Shown: positions 27,202-35,837 of the stretch, piece after piece
Position numbering within the stretch: position 1 is the stretch's first letter
Layout: each line of letters opens with the position of its first letter
NCBI GenBank assembly: GCA_036741775.1
Contig: DAINRQ010000017.1
Location: 1 to 64,000 of the forward strand
Direction of reading: 5' to 3'
DNA length: 64,000 bases
DNA from: JAJKIV01 sp036741775
Lineage (GTDB): Bacteria > Gemmatimonadota > Gemmatimonadetes > Gemmatimonadales > Gemmatimonadaceae
Notes under the pieces: model-generated
The model's input: only the letters and a program-made list of their open reading frames with translations
Databases searched by the model: none
What the model was told of the DNA's origin: nothing
Position numbers and translations under genes: made by a program

Positions 27202-29940
27202 GTGCTTCGACAGGTCCAGGATCGTTCTCTCCCGCCCGATCACAACGCGTTCGTCGCGGCCGAGCCGCCGACGGGTCGCGTCATCGTCATCGCGCCCACG
27301 CGGGCCGCGTGCGAAACGATCGAGCTGGCCCTCGGGCTTCACATCGAGACGTTCCTCGAGCGTCACCACGGCGACGAGGTGCGCGCGCTCGCGCGCGCGC
27401 GAAAACCGTTCGGCATTGTTGCCGGCACCGGCACCGGGAAAACGCTCGCCATCCGGCCGATCGCGGAAGCGCTGGTCGGCGGCTCGCTCCGGGTGGGCGT
27501 GGTCAATCGTGAGCGCGAGGCGACGCCCGAAACGCCGTCGTGGAACGTGATCATCGTCACGACGGGGATTGCGCGCCGATGGTTCCAGGACGGCGACATT
27601 CTGCCACAGGATACGCTCGTCGTCGACGAGATTCACCAGACGTCCGCGGAGCTCGAACTGTGCCTCGCGCTCGGCAAGCGCGTGGGGTGCCGGTTCATCT
27701 GGTTGTCGGCCACCGTCGACCCCGCGTTTTACGCCGACTATCTCGAGTCGGCAGCGGTGGTGCAGAGTTTCGCGTTCGACCCGACGCGGGCCGCGAAGGT
27801 CGAGGTGGTCGACCAGCGGCCCGTCCAGTTTCTCAGCGATCGATTCCTCCAGCAAGTCGTTAGGCATCGGCGCGGCGTCGGGATGTTCCTGCCGACGCGC
27901 GCCTCCGTCGAGGAGGCGGCGCGCTACGTCGCCGAACGGTTCCCGCGCATCGACAGCGCGTTCTACCACGGCGGCGAGCCCATTCGCATCATCAGGCCAT
28001 TCCTCGAGGATGGCGCCGAAAAGCCCTTCTTTCTGGCGATGACCGCGGCGGGCCAGAGCGCGCTCAACGTGAAGGGGCTGGACACGGTCATCATCGACGA
28101 CACGCGCTTCACGAACGTCATCGAGCGTGGGAAGAACGTGCTGACGCGGCTGCATCTCGGCGCGAACGAGATCCTGCAGATGGCTGGCCGCGTGCACGGA
28201 CGCGTCGAGAACGGTCGCGTGTTCATTCTTTCGGACCGTGCCATCGAGTTCGAGTCGCTGCGACCAACGGCCCCGGAGTTCCAGCTTGCCGGCGACTCCG
28301 AGCGCGTGGCTCTGACGTGCGCGGATCTCGGTGTACGCGCCGACGAGCTCGACCTCCCGGTTCCGCTCGACAAGCGTGCCTACCGCGAGGCGCTGGCGCG
28401 TCTCGAGTCGCGCGGCATCATCGAGAACGGCCGACTCTCGCACTACGGAAAGCTGGTCGAGGCACTCCCGGTCGAGCGACCGTGGGCCGAGCTCATTGTG
28501 AACGCCGACGACGATCTGATCCCGTACCTGGCCGTCATGAGCTCGATCGAGTCGTTGCATCGCATGACGCGAGAGGACCGCGATCTCGAGGGGCTCGTCG
28601 TGCGCGGCAGCGATCACCTCACGGCGTACAACGTGTACGTCGAGGCGTTCGCCAGTGCCGGGTACATGGGCGAGGTGTACGGGCTGCCGCGCCACCTGTT
28701 CGACGACCGAATCGATGAGTGGGCCGAGCAGCGCGGCGTGCTCGTGAAGGCCATCGAGGATACGGCGCTCGCGATGGCGAGTGTGTACCGCGGCGTGGGG
28801 CTGCCACTTCCCGAACGGCTGCGCTACGCGCGGGAAGACACGCATCGACGCTTCGCCGACCTGCTCGCGCAGTACATGCCATTCGATCTCGTGATCGATG
28901 AACAGACGGCAACCGGGGAGGAGGCGCGCGTCTCGAAATCGAGCGTGTGCGGAAGTTGGGGACCCATCGCGGGTGAGCTGCGCTACTTCGCGGACCGATT
29001 CGGCATCCCACGGGCGTCGATCGAGGGCACCCAGATTCCGCTCGAGCTGATTCGGAAGTACGCGACGCGCGGTACCGCGGACATCGTCTACGACCCGCGA
29101 CGCAAGCAAACGCCGCTCGCGCTTCGCCGCCGCGTTCAGTACCACGGGTTCGAGCTCGACGTCGAGCACGAGCCGGTAGACCGCTTTCCGCCGGAGTTCG
29201 AGGCGGAGATCCGCCGGACGCTCGCGGCCGCCCTCGCGCGCGGCGAGGCACGTCACGTGGCGCTCAAGCGCCATCGGCCGTCAATCGAGGAGATTCGCGA
29301 AGTCTACCGGCGGTCCGGGGGGAAGACGCCGCGATTGAGCGCCGCCGAGCTCACGGCCATGTACGAGCGGGAGCTCGCGGGCGTTCGGACGATGGAGGAA
29401 TTCCGCGCCGCACCGCTCGCGCTCGACTTCGATGCGCTGTTGCCGCGTGACCAGCGCGCGGAGTGGCTGGCGCTTCCGGATTTCGTCGTCGTCCGGGGGC
29501 GGGAGGTCCCGATCGACTACGATGTCGAGGCCGGGGACGCGGGATCGTTAGGTGTCGCGCGACTCAGGCTGCCGGAGAAGCTCGCGCGCACACTGACCGC
29601 GGATGAGCTGCCGCAGCTCGACCGCCCGGTGCGGTTCACGGTGCTCCGCGGTCCGCGCGGCGCCGTCCGCGCGGCGACGCTCGACGAGTTGCAGGATCTC
29701 CTCGACCGTCCCTGGTCTCCGGATGAGGTGGACGTTCAGCAGCCGTCCGACCTCACGCCTGGTGAGGAACGTCGCGTCCGGGAGCTCGCCGGCGAGCTCC
29801 GACGTGGGGCCCGTGACGGTCATCGTCCGCGGCGCGGAGCACGGCACGAGCAGGATCGCGACCGTGGCGGGCGCGAGCGCGGGGCGGGCTCGGGCCGCAC
29901 GACGGGCGGTCGAGGCCGGCGCCGCCGGCGCGGACGGTGA
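27202..29940 (+). CDS. DEAH-type helicase, HrpB-like, with DEIH box and Arg/Gly-rich tail
   Basis: The 912-residue protein (GTG start 27202) has an SF2 helicase core: IVAGTGTGKT (Walker A), VVDEIHQ (motif II as DEIH rather than DEAH), LSATVD (motif III), GVGMFLPTRAS (motif IV region) and QMAGRVHGR (motif VI). Long C-terminal helical domains follow. The last ~45 residues are Arg/Gly-rich (RDRGGRERGAG..., GRGRRRRRGR), a typical nonspecific RNA-binding tail. HrpB/HrpA-like DEAH proteins unwind RNA or remodel RNPs; bacterial roles are poorly known. A DNA role cannot be excluded. It starts 37 bp after the exported protein and ends convergent with a GNAT gene. Confidence 0.78.
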   Translation: MLRQVQDRSLPPDHNAFVAAEPPTGRVIVIAPTRAACETIELALGLHIETFLERHHGDEVRALARARKPFGIVAGTGTGKTLAIRPIAEALVGGSLRVGVVNREREATPETPSWNVIIVTTGIARRWFQDGDILPQDTLVVDEIHQTSAELELCLALGKRVGCRFIWLSATVDPAFYADYLESAAVVQSFAFDPTRAAKVEVVDQRPVQFLSDRFLQQVVRHRRGVGMFLPTRASVEEAARYVAERFPRIDSAFYHGGEPIRIIRPFLEDGAEKPFFLAMTAAGQSALNVKGLDTVIIDDTRFTNVIERGKNVLTRLHLGANEILQMAGRVHGRVENGRVFILSDRAIEFESLRPTAPEFQLAGDSERVALTCADLGVRADELDLPVPLDKRAYREALARLESRGIIENGRLSHYGKLVEALPVERPWAELIVNADDDLIPYLAVMSSIESLHRMTREDRDLEGLVVRGSDHLTAYNVYVEAFASAGYMGEVYGLPRHLFDDRIDEWAEQRGVLVKAIEDTALAMASVYRGVGLPLPERLRYAREDTHRRFADLLAQYMPFDLVIDEQTATGEEARVSKSSVCGSWGPIAGELRYFADRFGIPRASIEGTQIPLELIRKYATRGTADIVYDPRRKQTPLALRRRVQYHGFELDVEHEPVDRFPPEFEAEIRRTLAAALARGEARHVALKRHRPSIEEIREVYRRSGGKTPRLSAAELTAMYERELAGVRTMEEFRAAPLALDFDALLPRDQRAEWLALPDFVVVRGREVPIDYDVEAGDAGSLGVARLRLPEKLARTLTADELPQLDRPVRFTVLRGPRGAVRAATLDELQDLLDRPWSPDEVDVQQPSDLTPGEERRVRELAGELRRGARDGHRPRRGARHEQDRDRGGRERGAGSGRTTGGRGRRRRRGR

Positions 29941-29956
29941 TCGGGACGCGGCCGCG

Positions 29957-30490
29957 TTAGGCGACGGGCGCCGGGCGTCCGGGGAGCGCGGTCTCGTACG
30001 TCTCGGTCCGCACCGGGTCGAACCCGCGGGCGAGGTAGTTCGGCAGCGCAGCCGGCGAATCCAACGTGCAGGTGTGCAGCCACACCCGCTCCGCCCCCAT
30101 CGCCCAGGCGGCGCGCACTGCACACGTCAGGAGATGCTTGCCGAGCCCGTGCCCGAAAAACCGGCCGACGAGACCGAAGTAGACGATCTCGACGCTGCGG
30201 TCGGGGTGCCGCTCGAGCTCGAAAAACCCGGCAGGCACGGCCCCCCGCTGCAGGACCCAGAGCTCGACGTCCGGCGACTCGAGGCGGCGCTGCAACTCCG
30301 CGTCGGGAACAGCGTGGCGGTCACGCCAGTGGTATGGGCCACCGACGTCGCTGTAGAGTTGACGAAAGACCCTAACGTCACCGCGAGGCACGACGACGAC
30401 GCGGAGCGATGGGTCCGCGCTGAGCGCCGGCTTGAGCGCCGCCGGCGACAGCATTTCGAGATAGGTGCGAACGACCGTGACGGTCGGCAC
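29957..30490 (-). CDS. GNAT-family N-acetyltransferase
   Basis: The 177-residue protein has the GNAT core: acceptor-side strands (VELWVLQRGAVPAGFFELERHPD), beta-4 (VEIVYFGLVGRFFGHGLGKHLLTCAV) with the acetyl-CoA pyrophosphate loop as GRFFGHGLGK, and a late segment (ALPNYLARGFDPVRTETY). It would acetylate an amine on a small molecule or protein; the substrate is unknown. It lies 22 bp downstream of the CGNR regulator on the same strand, so the two are probably an operon. The N-terminal 30 residues (from GTG/ATG at 30490) are less conserved-looking, so the start is uncertain. Confidence 0.85.
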   Translation of the reverse strand: MPTVTVVRTYLEMLSPAALKPALSADPSLRVVVVPRGDVRVFRQLYSDVGGPYHWRDRHAVPDAELQRRLESPDVELWVLQRGAVPAGFFELERHPDRSVEIVYFGLVGRFFGHGLGKHLLTCAVRAAWAMGAERVWLHTCTLDSPAALPNYLARGFDPVRTETYETALPGRPAPVA

Positions 30491-30511
30491 GGCTTCGCGG
30501 CGGCCGACGAG

Positions 30512-31246
30512 TCAGTCGCGCTGCACCAGGAGCGAGGACGACGCGACGTCGTCCGCACCGTCGCCGACATCAGCACTGGCCTGCCGCAATCGATCGCGAT
30601 GCCGCGCGGCCTTCGCCCGGTTCCCACACGTCGCCATGTCGCACCATCGCCGGCGACCGTTCTTCGTGCCGTCGTAGAACACGCGCGGACAGCGCGTGTC
30701 GGCGCAGCGGCGCACGCGCCCCAACTCGCCGACGACGAGCGCATCGGCGGCGCTTTCGACGACCGGGATCATGAGCCCCGCGAACGCATCGCCAACCGGA
30801 ACGAAGCTGCGTGTAAATGTGCCGTCGCTGCGCGGCTCCAGTCGTCGCGTACCCGCACTGCGGCCGAGGATGCGGTTGATTTCCGCGAGCGTGTCGATCC
30901 GCGTCTTCTCGACGAGGTGGCCGCGTTCGGCGAGGCCGCGGAGCGATGCACGAACGCGCCGCGCATCGACGAGCGCTGCCGCCGCACCGGACGGTTGTTG
31001 CTGCGCTCTCCGCCGAAGCCCGGCGGATCGCTCCGCATCGACGACGGTAGCGGCTTCGAGCCACTGGACGAACGTCTCGAACTCGTGGAGGGCATCGTAG
31101 CGCACGCCGCGCCGGACGTCATCGGTGTTGACGAAGTCGAGCCACAACCGCTCGCCAATGAAGACGAACGACGGATGATCGCGGCGGCCCGAGGGCGCGC
31201 GCGTGAGGTCGGCAAGAGTCGAGTCGAACCGTTGCTCTAGCGTCAT
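30512..31246 (-). CDS. CGNR zinc-finger (ABATE domain) putative transcriptional regulator
   Basis: The 244-residue protein (ATG 31246; a TTG 9 bases upstream is possible) has an N-terminal ABATE-type helical domain (RLWLDFVNTDDVRRG..., FVQWLEAA). The C-terminal zinc finger is CADTRCPRVFYDGTKNGRRRWCDMATCGNRAKAARHR: two Cys pairs, the second in CGNR, followed by a basic helix. The family is widespread in bacteria and assumed to regulate stress or small-molecule responses by DNA binding. It pairs with the adjoining GNAT gene and may control it. Confidence 0.9.
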   Translation of the reverse strand: MTLEQRFDSTLADLTRAPSGRRDHPSFVFIGERLWLDFVNTDDVRRGVRYDALHEFETFVQWLEAATVVDAERSAGLRRRAQQQPSGAAAALVDARRVRASLRGLAERGHLVEKTRIDTLAEINRILGRSAGTRRLEPRSDGTFTRSFVPVGDAFAGLMIPVVESAADALVVGELGRVRRCADTRCPRVFYDGTKNGRRRWCDMATCGNRAKAARHRDRLRQASADVGDGADDVASSSLLVQRD

Positions 31247-31371
31247 CGCGCCCAAGCTTACGCGAGGGGGGGAAGGGCTGCAAGCGCGGTGTCCGTTTCG
31301 CGCCCAGGAAACCGGTCGCGCCGGGGCGGCGGCAAACTAGATTACGCGTTCCGTCGCGAACCAACGGCACC

Positions 31372-31950
31372 ATGTCCCTGTCCGAGCCACGTTCAGCCAT
31401 AACGCGAGCACTCGTTGCCGACCTCGTCGTCGTCGGATCGACGAACCCGGTGAAGGTGGCCGCGGTGCGCGCCGTCCTCGCGCGCGCCGGTTCGCCCGCG
31501 GCGGTTGAAAGTGTCGCCGTCGCATCGGGCGTCCGGGACCAACCGTTCGGCGATGCCGAGACGATTCGCGGCGCAACGCAACGCGCCCGTGCCGCGCTCG
31601 CCGCCATGGACGCCGATCTCGCCGTCGGCCTCGAGGGCGGCGTGGTGGACGACCACCGGCGCATGATGACGTGCGCGTGGGCAGTGGTCGTTGGACGTGA
31701 CGGTCGCGTCGGCGTCGGGGGGTCACTCGCGATGCCCCTGCCGGACCGCGTGGCTGCACTCGTTCGCAGCGGGGTCGAGCTGGGTCACGCGATGGATCAG
31801 GTGAGTGGCGGTCACGACACCAAGCATGGTGCCGGAGCCGTCGGCATCCTCACCACGGGGCTCGTCGACCGCCAGCGCGCGTACGAGGCACTCGTCACCT
31901 ACGCGCTCGCACCCTTTCTCGCGCCGGAGTACTACGGAGCCGCCGAGTGA
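31372..31950 (+). CDS. Inosine/xanthosine triphosphatase (YjjX/DUF84 family)
   Basis: The 192-residue protein has VVVGSTNPVKVAAVRAVL (N-terminal nucleotide-binding loop), then GVRDQPFGDAETIRGATQRARAAL, VGLEGGV, and GHAMDQVSGGHDTKHGAGAVGILTTGLVDRQRAYE. These match the ITPase/XTPase YjjX family, which hydrolyses deaminated purine NTPs to keep them out of nucleic acid. The stop overlaps the next start (GTGA at 31947-31950). A TAGATT at 31336-31341, about 30 bp upstream of the ATG, could be the -10 element. Confidence 0.92.
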   Translation: MSLSEPRSAITRALVADLVVVGSTNPVKVAAVRAVLARAGSPAAVESVAVASGVRDQPFGDAETIRGATQRARAALAAMDADLAVGLEGGVVDDHRRMMTCAWAVVVGRDGRVGVGGSLAMPLPDRVAALVRSGVELGHAMDQVSGGHDTKHGAGAVGILTTGLVDRQRAYEALVTYALAPFLAPEYYGAAE

Positions 31951-32429
31951 CCGGCGCGCCATTCATCGTGCACGAATACGTCCGCTGGGGCGACGTGGAC
32001 ATCGTCGGGATCATCCGCTACGACGCCTACCTTCGCTTCTTCGAGTTCGCGGAGTCCGAGTTGCTGCGAGCCGTCGGGCTACTGTACCACGACATGGTAG
32101 CACGGCATGGCATTACGCTGCCAAGAAAGGTGATGCACGCCGAATTCATTACTCCCGCGCGGCTCGATGAGCGGCTCGAGATCCGCACATACGTGAGCGC
32201 GGTGGGCTCCACGTCGCTGACGTTGAACTTCGATATGTTCGCGGACGATGGGACGCCGCGCGCAAAGGGGTATCTCGTCGTCGTTGCGGTTGGCGTCGAG
32301 ACCCTCGAGAAACGTCCCGTGCCCGAGCAGGTCATCGCAGCGCTCGCCCCGCACACGGTCGCAACGCCCGACGGTCCCGTGACTGCCAGTCACCCGGCCG
32401 GCGGTTCCAGGGCGTCCTCGCGGTACTGA
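31947..32429 (+). CDS. Hotdog-fold acyl-CoA thioesterase (YbgC/4HBT type)
   Basis: The 160-residue protein carries the 4-hydroxybenzoyl-CoA thioesterase signature: HEYVRWGDVDIVGIIRYDAYLRFFEFAESELL has the catalytic Asp in the position of the family D-x-x-G motif, and VMHAEFITPARLDERLEIRTYV follows. It hydrolyses acyl-CoA thioesters; whether short-chain or aromatic cannot be told. It is translationally coupled to yjjX by GTGA overlap. Its last 40 bp overlap the convergent LD-carboxypeptidase gene, so the C-terminal 13 residues may be unconserved. Confidence 0.9.
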   Translation: MTGAPFIVHEYVRWGDVDIVGIIRYDAYLRFFEFAESELLRAVGLLYHDMVARHGITLPRKVMHAEFITPARLDERLEIRTYVSAVGSTSLTLNFDMFADDGTPRAKGYLVVVAVGVETLEKRPVPEQVIAALAPHTVATPDGPVTASHPAGGSRASSRY

Positions 32430-33424
32430 ATCCAACCCGTCGTTTCCTCGACGACGAGTTCCACGTCGGTGCCGATCGGGAGGGTCAGGTTCGGAATCTC
32501 GTGTCCCGCCGGGAAATCCATCAGGATTGGTACCTTGAGGTCGGAGACGAGGTCGAGCAAGAAGTCCTCGAACTCATCTTCTTCGGACCGGTCGAGCGAG
32601 AGATGGCCGAACACGATCCCGCGAACGTGCCGGAGCAGTCCGGCCGCGCGCAGGTGCACGAGCCGTTCGTCAGCGAACGACATCGGGTCGCGCGTCTCCT
32701 CGACGAATAGAATCGCGCCTCGCGTGTCGATCTCGTACGGCGTACCGATCGATTGCTGGACGAGCGAGAGGTTGCCACCGGTCAGCCTTCCGACAGCGCG
32801 TCCCGGACGCACGGCGCGCGAAATGTCGCGGCCCATTCGGGCGCTGGGGCGCGGCGTGCTGAGCGCAGTGAGGAGCGACGCCATGGTTGGATCGCGCGCG
32901 CTCGGGATGAGGTCGTCCACCGTCGGTCCGTGAAACACACGCAGCCCCGAACGCCGCATGAGCCACAGATGGAGCGCCGTGATGTCGGAATAACCGACGA
33001 ACGCTTTCGGGTTTCTTCGAAAGACCTCGGGCTCGAGATGCGGAATCATCCGCGCGGCCCCATATCCTCCTGTGCCGCCGATCACTGCCTTGACCCGCGG
33101 ATCGAGCCACATCCCCATGAAGTTCTCGGCGCGACGCTCGTCTTCCATGCGCTCGAAGCGGCGCATGGTGCCGATCTCGCTGTCGAGGATCACGCCGTAG
33201 CCGGCTCGCTCCAGCGCCTTCACACCGCGATGGAGCCACCCCTCACGAGGGGCATAGGATGGTGCCACGACTCCGATCGCATCTCCCTTGACCAGGGGAG
33301 CGGGACGCAACAGCGGCGGCGCGTCTGATCCCTGTTCCTCGGGTGTCACGTCCGAGGTGCTCCAGGCGTCGATGGCAAGAGAGAACGGCACGGGAGAAGA
33401 AGTAGGCAACGAGGCGTGCTTCAC
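32390..33424 (-). CDS. LD-carboxypeptidase (peptidase S66, LdcA-like)
   Basis: The 344-residue enzyme has the S66 fold markers: IGVVAPSYAP, GGTGGYGAARMIPHL, FVGYSDITALHLWL (nucleophile Ser in GYSD), GRLTGGNLSLVQQSIGTPYEID, FVEETRD (Glu) and MDFPAGHEIPN (His). This gives the Ser-Glu-His triad. S66 enzymes release D-Ala from tetrapeptides during murein recycling or cleave peptide antibiotics (MccF type). No signal peptide is evident, so it is likely cytoplasmic. The N-terminal ~40 residues are Ser/Pro-rich, and a later start such as at the VVAPSY strand is possible. Confidence 0.9.
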   Translation of the reverse strand: MKHASLPTSSPVPFSLAIDAWSTSDVTPEEQGSDAPPLLRPAPLVKGDAIGVVAPSYAPREGWLHRGVKALERAGYGVILDSEIGTMRRFERMEDERRAENFMGMWLDPRVKAVIGGTGGYGAARMIPHLEPEVFRRNPKAFVGYSDITALHLWLMRRSGLRVFHGPTVDDLIPSARDPTMASLLTALSTPRPSARMGRDISRAVRPGRAVGRLTGGNLSLVQQSIGTPYEIDTRGAILFVEETRDPMSFADERLVHLRAAGLLRHVRGIVFGHLSLDRSEEDEFEDFLLDLVSDLKVPILMDFPAGHEIPNLTLPIGTDVELVVEETTGWIQYREDALEPPAG

Positions 33425-33456
33425 GTCGAACGGCGACGGCTACTAGATTCTAATAC

Positions 33457-34722
33457 ATGACGGCGCCAGAGCAGGGCTCGACGTACTTTCGGAAAGGTTT
33501 CGGGCTGAAGGGTGAGGTCGAAGGGACGCTGGCCGCCGATTACGACGGGTCGCTCGTCGACCTGTTGCGCGAGCGCGAGTATACGCTGACCGTGCAAGAC
33601 GTTACGGTCCGGCTCGCTCGTGAGTTCGGGTTCTGTTACGGCGTCGAACGCGCGGTCGAGTACGCCTACCAGACCCGCCGCAAATTCCCCGACCGCCGCA
33701 TCCTCCTCGTCGGCGAGATCATTCACAACCCGCACGTGAATCGACGGCTCGGCGAGATGGGGATCGAGATCCTCGCCCCCGGGCAGGACGCTGACGGCAA
33801 GCCCGTGTTCGACTACGCCGGCGTCACACCCGCCGACGTCGTGATCCTTCCCGCGTTCGGTGTCACGATTCGCGACTTCGAGACGCTCCGCGGACTCGGC
33901 TGCGTCGTCGTGGATACCACCTGTGGCTCGGTGCTGAACGTCTGGAAGCGCGTGGACAGCTACGCGCGTGACGGCTTCACGGCGCTCATTCACGGCAAGC
34001 ACTACCACGAGGAAACGCGCGCGACCGCGTCGCAGGTAGAACGATATGCGGGGGGTGCGTACCTCGTCGTGCGCGACATGTCAGAGGCGCAGTTGGTGTG
34101 CGCCTACATCGAAGGACGCAGCAGCCGGGAGGAAATTCTCGCGCGATTTTCCCGTGCGGCGTCGCCAGGGTTCGACCCCGACACACACCTCCGGCGCATC
34201 GGCGTGGCGAATCAGACAACCATGCTGGCGCGCGAGTCGCTCGCCATCGGCGAGGAAGTCGGCCGCGCCATGGAGCGACGGTACGGCGAAGACTACCGAC
34301 GGGATAACTTCCGCACGTTCGACACGATCTGCTCGGCCACGCAGGACCGGCAGGACGCCGTGCTGGAGCTCCTCCGCGAGCGGATCGACGTCATGGTCGT
34401 GATTGGCGGCTACAACTCGAGCAACACGATCTCGCTCGCCGCACTGTGCGCCGAGCAGGTGCCGACCTATCACATCGAGGACGCGACGAGCATCGACCCC
34501 GCGACTCGACAGGTGGCGTTCAGACGAGCGGGAATCAAGCACAGTGAAGCGACGGCGATCGATTGGATCTCGGCCACGGGTCCGGTGCGCATCGGACTTA
34601 CCGCGGGCGCGAGCACGCCGAACAACAAGATCGCCGAGACCGTCGCTCGGATCTTCGCCACGCGCGGCATCGACATCCGCGAAGCCGTGAGACTGGAGCG
34701 CGAAGCAGTACACGAGCGCTGA
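33457..34722 (+). CDS. ispH: 4-hydroxy-3-methylbut-2-enyl diphosphate reductase
   Basis: The 421-residue LytB/IspH is the last enzyme of the MEP isoprenoid pathway, producing IPP and DMAPP with a [4Fe-4S] cluster. The three cluster Cys regions are visible: FGFCYGVERAVE (Cys60), VVDTTCGSVLNVW and TICSATQDRQDAV. The His/Glu motifs GEIIHNPHVN and HGKHYHEET are present, as is GYNSSNT at the diphosphate site. It is longer than the E. coli type (316) and matches the plant/cyanobacterial-length subgroup with an internal insertion. A TAGATT/TAATAC patch lies immediately before the ATG, consistent with a very short leader. Confidence 0.95.
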   Translation: MTAPEQGSTYFRKGFGLKGEVEGTLAADYDGSLVDLLREREYTLTVQDVTVRLAREFGFCYGVERAVEYAYQTRRKFPDRRILLVGEIIHNPHVNRRLGEMGIEILAPGQDADGKPVFDYAGVTPADVVILPAFGVTIRDFETLRGLGCVVVDTTCGSVLNVWKRVDSYARDGFTALIHGKHYHEETRATASQVERYAGGAYLVVRDMSEAQLVCAYIEGRSSREEILARFSRAASPGFDPDTHLRRIGVANQTTMLARESLAIGEEVGRAMERRYGEDYRRDNFRTFDTICSATQDRQDAVLELLRERIDVMVVIGGYNSSNTISLAALCAEQVPTYHIEDATSIDPATRQVAFRRAGIKHSEATAIDWISATGPVRIGLTAGASTPNNKIAETVARIFATRGIDIREAVRLEREAVHER

Positions 34723-34767
34723 CGGCCCGCGAACGGCCCTTCACCCTCTTCCACGGCAACCGGTACC

Positions 34768-35781
34768 ATGGCCCTGTTCGGGCGACTCCGCCCAGCGGCG
34801 CGCCCTCCGCGCCTCGAGGACTTTGGGTTCGCCGAGCTTCGCGGCGGCGGTTCGCGCGTGGCTATCGTGCCTGCGCTGGGCGGGAAGATCGCGCAGATGG
34901 AGCTCGGGGGACGGCAGTGGCTCTGGACGAACGACGCGATTCCCTACGCCCACCCGGACGAGTCCGCGTCGTACGGCGAAACCGCCGACACCGGCGGGTA
35001 TGACGAATGCTTTCCGACCGTCGCGCCCTGCAAGGTCCCGACGTGGGTGCGCGGGATGGGCGGCGGGATGCTTCCAGACCACGGAGAGTTGTGGTCTCAG
35101 GTGCCAAGCATCGACGTACGGACCTCCCCGGAGGGGCAACGAGCGGTCACCACATGGGTGGGTCGCCGGATGCCGTACCGATTCACGCGCGAGGTTCGGG
35201 TGACGCCGAGCGGCGACGTCGAGATGCAATACGAGGTCGTGAACAGCGGCGCCGATCGCATTCCGTTCATCTGGTCGGCGCACCCGCTGTTGCCCCTAAC
35301 GAGTGACACACGGATCGAGCTTCCTCAGGCGACGCGCATGCATGTGTATGCGCAGCACGAGATCGCCATCGGCGCAGGCGCGACCGATCTGCGATGGCCC
35401 ATGGCGCGATCGGCCGGCAAGCTGCTCGATCTTTCCAGCCCCTTCGCCGTAGCGAAGCGCTATGCGTGCAAAGTGTTCCTCGAGATGCGCGAAGGTCGTG
35501 CGGCCGTGATCGAGGACGGGGTACGCCTGGAGGTCACGTTCGACGTCGCGCAGGTGCCGAATTTCGGGCTGTGGATCAATCGCGGGGGATGGACGCCGTT
35601 CAAGCGCGGGAAGCCGTACACGAATCTCGCGTTCGAGCCGTGCATCGGCGCGCCGGACACACTCGAGGAGGCGCTCGGTGCGTGGAAGAGTGCCCACTGG
35701 ATCGACGGCGGTGCGTCATATCGGTGGTCGCTGCGGTGGCGCGCCGCAGCGCTGCCGAAGGACGAGGGTGCCGCAGAGTAA
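34768..35781 (+). CDS. Aldose-1-epimerase-like (galactose mutarotase fold) protein
   Basis: The 337-residue protein has the beta-sandwich pattern of the galactose-mutarotase-like superfamily: RVAIVPALGGKIAQMELGGRQWLW, GGYDECFPTVAPCKVP, DHGELWSQ (His/Glu region), FIWSAHPLLPL (catalytic His region) and YTNLAFEPCIGAPDTLEEA. It probably acts on a carbohydrate hemiacetal or binds a sugar; the substrate is unknown. No signal peptide is seen, so it is cytoplasmic. The 45-bp gap to ispH suggests the same transcript. Confidence 0.82.
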   Translation: MALFGRLRPAARPPRLEDFGFAELRGGGSRVAIVPALGGKIAQMELGGRQWLWTNDAIPYAHPDESASYGETADTGGYDECFPTVAPCKVPTWVRGMGGGMLPDHGELWSQVPSIDVRTSPEGQRAVTTWVGRRMPYRFTREVRVTPSGDVEMQYEVVNSGADRIPFIWSAHPLLPLTSDTRIELPQATRMHVYAQHEIAIGAGATDLRWPMARSAGKLLDLSSPFAVAKRYACKVFLEMREGRAAVIEDGVRLEVTFDVAQVPNFGLWINRGGWTPFKRGKPYTNLAFEPCIGAPDTLEEALGAWKSAHWIDGGASYRWSLRWRAAALPKDEGAAE

Positions 35782-35837
35782 CGACACAGGCCTGCGCCGA
35801 ACTCTGGTCGTACGAGCGGAGCCACACGCGCGGTTCG

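Noticed and set aside
27136..29274. 712-codon minus-strand frame over the helicase
   Set aside because: Antisense to the HrpB-like helicase, whose motifs I-VI are intact; the antisense product is Arg/His/Asp-rich without family signs.
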